In this document: piece by piece, positions 6,758 to 8,605 of the stretch | Layout of the letters: the number at the start of each line of letters is the position of its first letter | Numbering within the stretch: the stretch's first letter is position 1 | Assembly: GCF_000720325.1 (NCBI RefSeq) | Contig: NZ_JOJM01000126.1 | Coordinates: forward strand, 1 to 8,605 | Reading direction: 5' to 3' | DNA length: 8,605 nucleotides | Source of the DNA: Streptomyces sp. NRRL B-1347 | Lineage (GTDB): Bacteria > Actinomycetota > Actinomycetes > Streptomycetales > Streptomycetaceae | The notes under the pieces: model-generated | The model's database searches: none | Seen by the model: the letters and a program-made list of their open reading frames with translations, nothing else | What the model was told of the DNA's origin: nothing | Position numbers and translations under genes: made by a program

Positions 6758-6785
6758 CACCCGGCTGTACAGACGGTGTAATTCT

Positions 6786-6825
6786 CGGGGTGGCCGCGCC
6801 CGACGCAGCGGACACGGCCACCCCG
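6786..6825 (+). terminator. Terminator-like hairpin after the NucA/NucB gene
   Basis: CGGGGTGGCCG (6786-6796) and CGGCCACCCCG (6815-6825) form a perfect 11-bp stem with an 18-base loop, starting 29 bases after the stop. It should reduce readthrough into the gene at 6872, so that gene either has its own promoter in the short gap or is expressed at a lower level. Confidence 0.7.
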
Positions 6826-6871
6826 TGCCCATCAGGCCGGGCAGGCGACGTCGGAGAGAAGAGCTGAGGCT

Positions 6872-7495
6872 GTGAAGGTTCCAGTGCTGTATCACCAGTA
6901 CGTCCTGCTCGACACCGACGCCGAGGCGCCTGACGAGGACATCGACAGCACCCGGGCGGGCAACGGGCTCGTCACCGTCAACACGGAGGGCACGTACGCC
7001 AGCGTGAAGACGGGGATCCCGCACGGCGATCTTGAGGTCACCTTCGACGTCCAGAACAGCGAACCGGCCTTGAACACGGACGGCTGGGACGAGGTCGTCG
7101 ATATCAGTCTGTACTTCTCCGGACAGGGTCCCATGGCCGGCGAGCCTGTCGGAGACGACCTCATCGACGTCCCCCTGCACGGCGGCGAGAACAACTACCG
7201 GTGGTGGCGCTTCCGCTTTCACGCCCGCGGCCGTGACACCGACTTCGACCCGGCCGGCCCGCTCGAGGAGCACCTCGTCCAGGTTTGGCCCGCCCCGCGC
7301 GCACCAGAGGCCCGGCACAAGCTCACCGACCAGACCGGCCACCGCAGCCGCAACCCTGACCCGGACTACTACGCCCAGGCCAAAGCCGCTGAAGCAGCCG
7401 CGGACGCCGCAGGCCTGCCCGACGGCACCGCGCATGCCAGCACGCCGGTGATGCCGCGCTCCGCTCACCTCGAGGAGGCGAGGGGCGATGAGTGA
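6872..7495 (+). CDS. Cytoplasmic beta-rich protein, candidate ComJ/Nin-like nuclease inhibitor
   Basis: 207 residues from GTG 6872 (GAGG immediately upstream, GGAGAG further up). There is no signal peptide or membrane helix, so it stays in the cytoplasm. Residues about 1-145 alternate beta-strand-like segments: VPVLYHQYVLLDT, GLVTVNTEG, YASVKTGI, LEVTFDVQN, VVDISLYFSGQGP and WWRFRFHARGRD, ending with EEHLVQVWPAPRAPE. The early YHQ(Y/F) motif and late W.xP strand resemble, from memory, Bacillus ComJ (Nin), the inhibitor of the nuclease NucA encoded with it. Its position right after a NucA/NucB gene fits that role, but this is inference. A helical Ala-rich tail (AEAAADAAGLPDG) follows. It is strongly acidic, as expected for a protein that might mimic DNA or bind a basic nuclease. 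A decayed copy of the family lies at 805-1036. The stop overlaps the start of the next small ORF. Confidence 0.75.
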   Translation: MKVPVLYHQYVLLDTDAEAPDEDIDSTRAGNGLVTVNTEGTYASVKTGIPHGDLEVTFDVQNSEPALNTDGWDEVVDISLYFSGQGPMAGEPVGDDLIDVPLHGGENNYRWWRFRFHARGRDTDFDPAGPLEEHLVQVWPAPRAPEARHKLTDQTGHRSRNPDPDYYAQAKAAEAAADAAGLPDGTAHASTPVMPRSAHLEEARGDE

Positions 7496-7664
7496 CCAGG
7501 TGTTCCTCACAGATGATCTGTGGCGCCAGCTCGCAGGTAAGGACACTGCGTACTTGGCCGGGGGACGGGATTCCGTCGACGTCCTGGAAGCCGGTGAAGT
7601 GGCGTGCGCCGTCTCGACGGCCTTGAGGTACGACTCCTTCTCCTCGTGCTTGGCGAGTGCGTGA
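7488..7664 (+). CDS. Small ORF overlapping the candidate inhibitor gene, possibly truncated
   Basis: 58 residues starting MSDQVFLTDDLWRQLAGKDT and ending SSCLASA. The ATG lies inside the end of the preceding gene (ATGAGTGA, 8-base overlap), an arrangement typical of translational coupling, and GAGGAGGCGAGGGG just upstream (7472-7485) is a strong ribosome site. This makes the start likely real. The first 45 or so residues look like a normal soluble protein, but the end is abrupt and the following 550 bases hold no clear gene. I therefore suspect a frameshifted or truncated remnant of a longer partner. The decayed copy upstream also has a start (GTG 1033) overlapping its stop, which suggests the two-gene order was part of the ancestral unit. 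The family is not recognised. Confidence 0.5.
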   Translation: MSDQVFLTDDLWRQLAGKDTAYLAGGRDSVDVLEAGEVACAVSTALRYDSFSSCLASA

Positions 7665-8163
7665 TGGGTGCTCGCGACGTGATCTCGTGGGCTGAGGCTG
7701 ATAGCTCGGCGGAGGCTACTGACGCCCAGGTGCACCCCCGGGCTTGTCGACGACATCGGCGGTCAGCTCGGTCAGCGGTCCGCCCCATCGCGGGGAGACG
7801 GGGGTGGGCCCGCAGTGGGGCGCGCGGAGGCGGAGTTACTGGTCACCCGGCGAAACGCCGCATCGGCCTGCAGACCCGCCCGTAGAACCCACGCCTCCAC
7901 TCGGTGCCCGAGGACGTGGGCTTGCGCACCGATGCCTCCGGCGTCGTCAACCTGGTCCGCCACGACCACCAACACGGGCCAGGGTGCTTGGCCGCTGCGC
8001 CAAGCTCGGAGGGCAGGACGAAGTCCTGGTCGTCATCGTGAGCCGTCCAGCCAAACCACGGGCACCCTTCGATCGCAGCATGGGGTGCTCCTGCGCCAGC
8101 GCCTTTTCGGCAGACTTTCAGATGCGCTTACCTCTTAATCGGCTGAAACTCCACGAGCCGTGA

Positions 8164-8188
8164 AAGCTTGGGCCCTCCTCGCAAGCTT
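8164..8188. promoter_or_regulatory. Inverted repeat upstream of small secreted gene (terminator or operator)
   Basis: AAGCTTG (8164-8170) and CAAGCTT (8182-8188) are perfect inverted arms around 11 bases. It lies about 55 bases before the start at 8243, so it could be a terminator for upstream transcription or an operator. Confidence 0.4.
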
Positions 8189-8200
8189 CCTTAGACTCCC

Positions 8201-8220
8201 TGCATCACACTCGCGATGCA
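8201..8220. promoter_or_regulatory. TGCATC-N8-GATGCA dyad near the start of the small secreted gene
   Basis: Perfect 6-base arms, 8201-8206 and 8215-8220, lie 22 bases before the ATG at 8243. The size and spacing are like a binding site for a dimeric regulator, but a dyad this short could arise by chance. Confidence 0.3.
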
Positions 8221-8242
8221 CGCTTCCCAAAGGGGGAATTGA

Positions 8243-8515
8243 ATGACCAGAACCAGAACAGTCGCTGCCGGGTTAGCAATCACTGCAGTTCTGGGTGCTT
8301 CCGTGACGGCCCCAGCAATCGCATCCAACAGCGGCGAAACTCAAGCGCAAGCCGACCCGGCCTACAAAATCCTCAAGCATCTTGAGTACTCTGGACCGGG
8401 TAAGGCGTCACTAAGAGTTGGGTACTACCAACTCATCACTGACCGCGGCTTCGGCTGGAATAAGGTCAAGAAGAAGCACAACATCACGAAGTACAGCGCT
8501 GTCGAGTACCGGTAG
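8243..8515 (+). CDS. Small secreted protein of unknown function, possibly truncated by the adjacent IS
   Basis: 90 residues from ATG 8243, with GGGGGA 6 bases upstream. Residues 1-27 form a clear signal peptide (Arg3/Arg5, hydrophobic core, APAIA before Ser28). The mature part is about 63 residues, has no Cys, and is rich in Lys and Tyr: YKILKHLEYSGPG, LRVGYYQLITDRGFGWNKVK, KKHNITKYSAVEYR. The GFGWNKVKKKH motif recalls the GxGWxKIxxKH stretches found in some secreted or toxin-associated actinobacterial proteins, but this is a memory-based resemblance and no activity can be assigned. GC content is visibly lower than in neighbouring genes, suggesting recent transfer. An IS701-type transposase begins only 54 bases after the stop, so the C-terminus may have been replaced by the element's end. 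No partner gene is seen. Confidence 0.7.
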   Translation: MTRTRTVAAGLAITAVLGASVTAPAIASNSGETQAQADPAYKILKHLEYSGPGKASLRVGYYQLITDRGFGWNKVKKKHNITKYSAVEYR

Positions 8516-8605
8516 TTCGTTGACTTGGGGGCGGGGGAGCGGTAGTCCGGATGGTGGAGGTGGTGGCGATGACCGCTCGTCGTCCGTGTCCGCCTGCACC
8601 GGGGC
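8516..8605 (+). mobile_element. Left end of an IS701-family insertion sequence (incomplete in window)
   Basis: The element's transposase start is at 8569, so its terminal inverted repeat should lie between about 8505 and 8560, near GTTGACTTGGGGGCGGGGG. The exact boundary and target duplication cannot be placed because the right end is outside the window. Confidence 0.5.
8569..8605 (+). CDS. IS701-family transposase, first 12 codons only
   Basis: ATG 8569 follows GGAGG (8555-8559) at normal spacing. The visible residues are MTARRPCPPAPG, running off the window end. RPCPPAPG close to the N-terminus is a familiar opening of IS701-family (DDE) transposases in Streptomyces, which normally run to about 400 residues. 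I base this on recall of that motif; twelve residues are little evidence, and the continuation would settle it. Confidence 0.6.
   Translation, partial: MTARRPCPPAPG

Larger units (their letters stand above)
7665..8242. other. Gene-less stretch, possible gene remnants
   Basis: About 580 bases with no supported gene. Short coding-like stretches switch frame. For example, from about 7902 to 7967 one frame reads VPEDVGLRTDASGVVNLV followed by RHDHQHGPG, and another reads LGGQDEVLVVIV near 8005-8040. None has a start with a ribosome site or a full-length partner frame. This pattern fits eroded genes. From about 8080 onward GC content drops toward the small secreted gene. Its upstream region carries two dyads, described separately. 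Confidence 0.5.

Noticed and set aside
5714..7756. Very long (680-codon) leftward open frame
   Set aside because: It lies opposite the NucA/NucB gene and the candidate inhibitor gene, both of which have clear domains, starts and terminators. Long antisense frames are normal in high-GC coding DNA.
7772..7975. 67-codon leftward frame (MLVVVADQVDDAGG...)
   Set aside because: The composition looks protein-like, but there is no ribosome site or recognised domain. It is probably the mirror of eroded rightward coding sequence.

Overview
The window is GC-rich DNA with the codon habits of a high-GC actinomycete. Streptomyces is the best guess, based on G/C-ending codons, GTG starts, purine-rich ribosome sites, secreted proteins with Ala-X-Ala signal peptides and the start of an IS701-type transposase. 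Half-decayed genes, long gene-poor stretches and an insertion sequence at the right edge suggest an accessory region such as a chromosome arm or plasmid. No tRNA, rRNA or CRISPR array was seen.

Layout. (1) 80-385, leftward: a short helix-turn-helix protein, probably cut short at its C-terminus. (2) 386-1249: no intact gene. It holds a perfect 14-bp hairpin (529-560), the decayed remains of a second copy of the gene at 6872 (about 805-1036), and a terminator-like hairpin (1198-1228). (3) 1250-1441, leftward: a 63-residue membrane protein, divergent from the next gene. (4) 1588-3954, rightward: one reading frame for a putative transmembrane regulator (HTH-like domain, coiled coil, membrane helix, outside PQQ-type beta-propeller). 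It is broken by a TGA at 3109-3111, exactly where the repeat motif calls for Trp (TGG). (5) 4002-4538: an unrecognised Ala-rich protein containing a slippage-prone C8 tract inside a GC hairpin. (6) 4689-5381 and 5711-6757: two secreted nucleases, one HNH/GmrSD type and one NucA/NucB type, each followed by a strong terminator-like hairpin. (7) 6872-7495: a non-secreted protein that I suggest is a ComJ/Nin-like nuclease inhibitor, overlapping a 58-codon ORF (7488-7664). (8) 7665-8242: no convincing gene. (9) 8243-8515: a small secreted protein with lower GC, then the left end of an IS701-family element (transposase start at 8569).

The most interesting reading is functional. A secreted NucA/NucB DNase followed by a ComJ/Nin-like cytoplasmic protein would recall the Bacillus comJ-nucA pair. 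Here it sits beside a second secreted nuclease, with traces of an older copy of the inhibitor-like gene nearby. This is inference from motifs and context, and it needs a profile or structure comparison. The broken membrane regulator, eroded paralog and insertion sequence show that the region is in active turnover.
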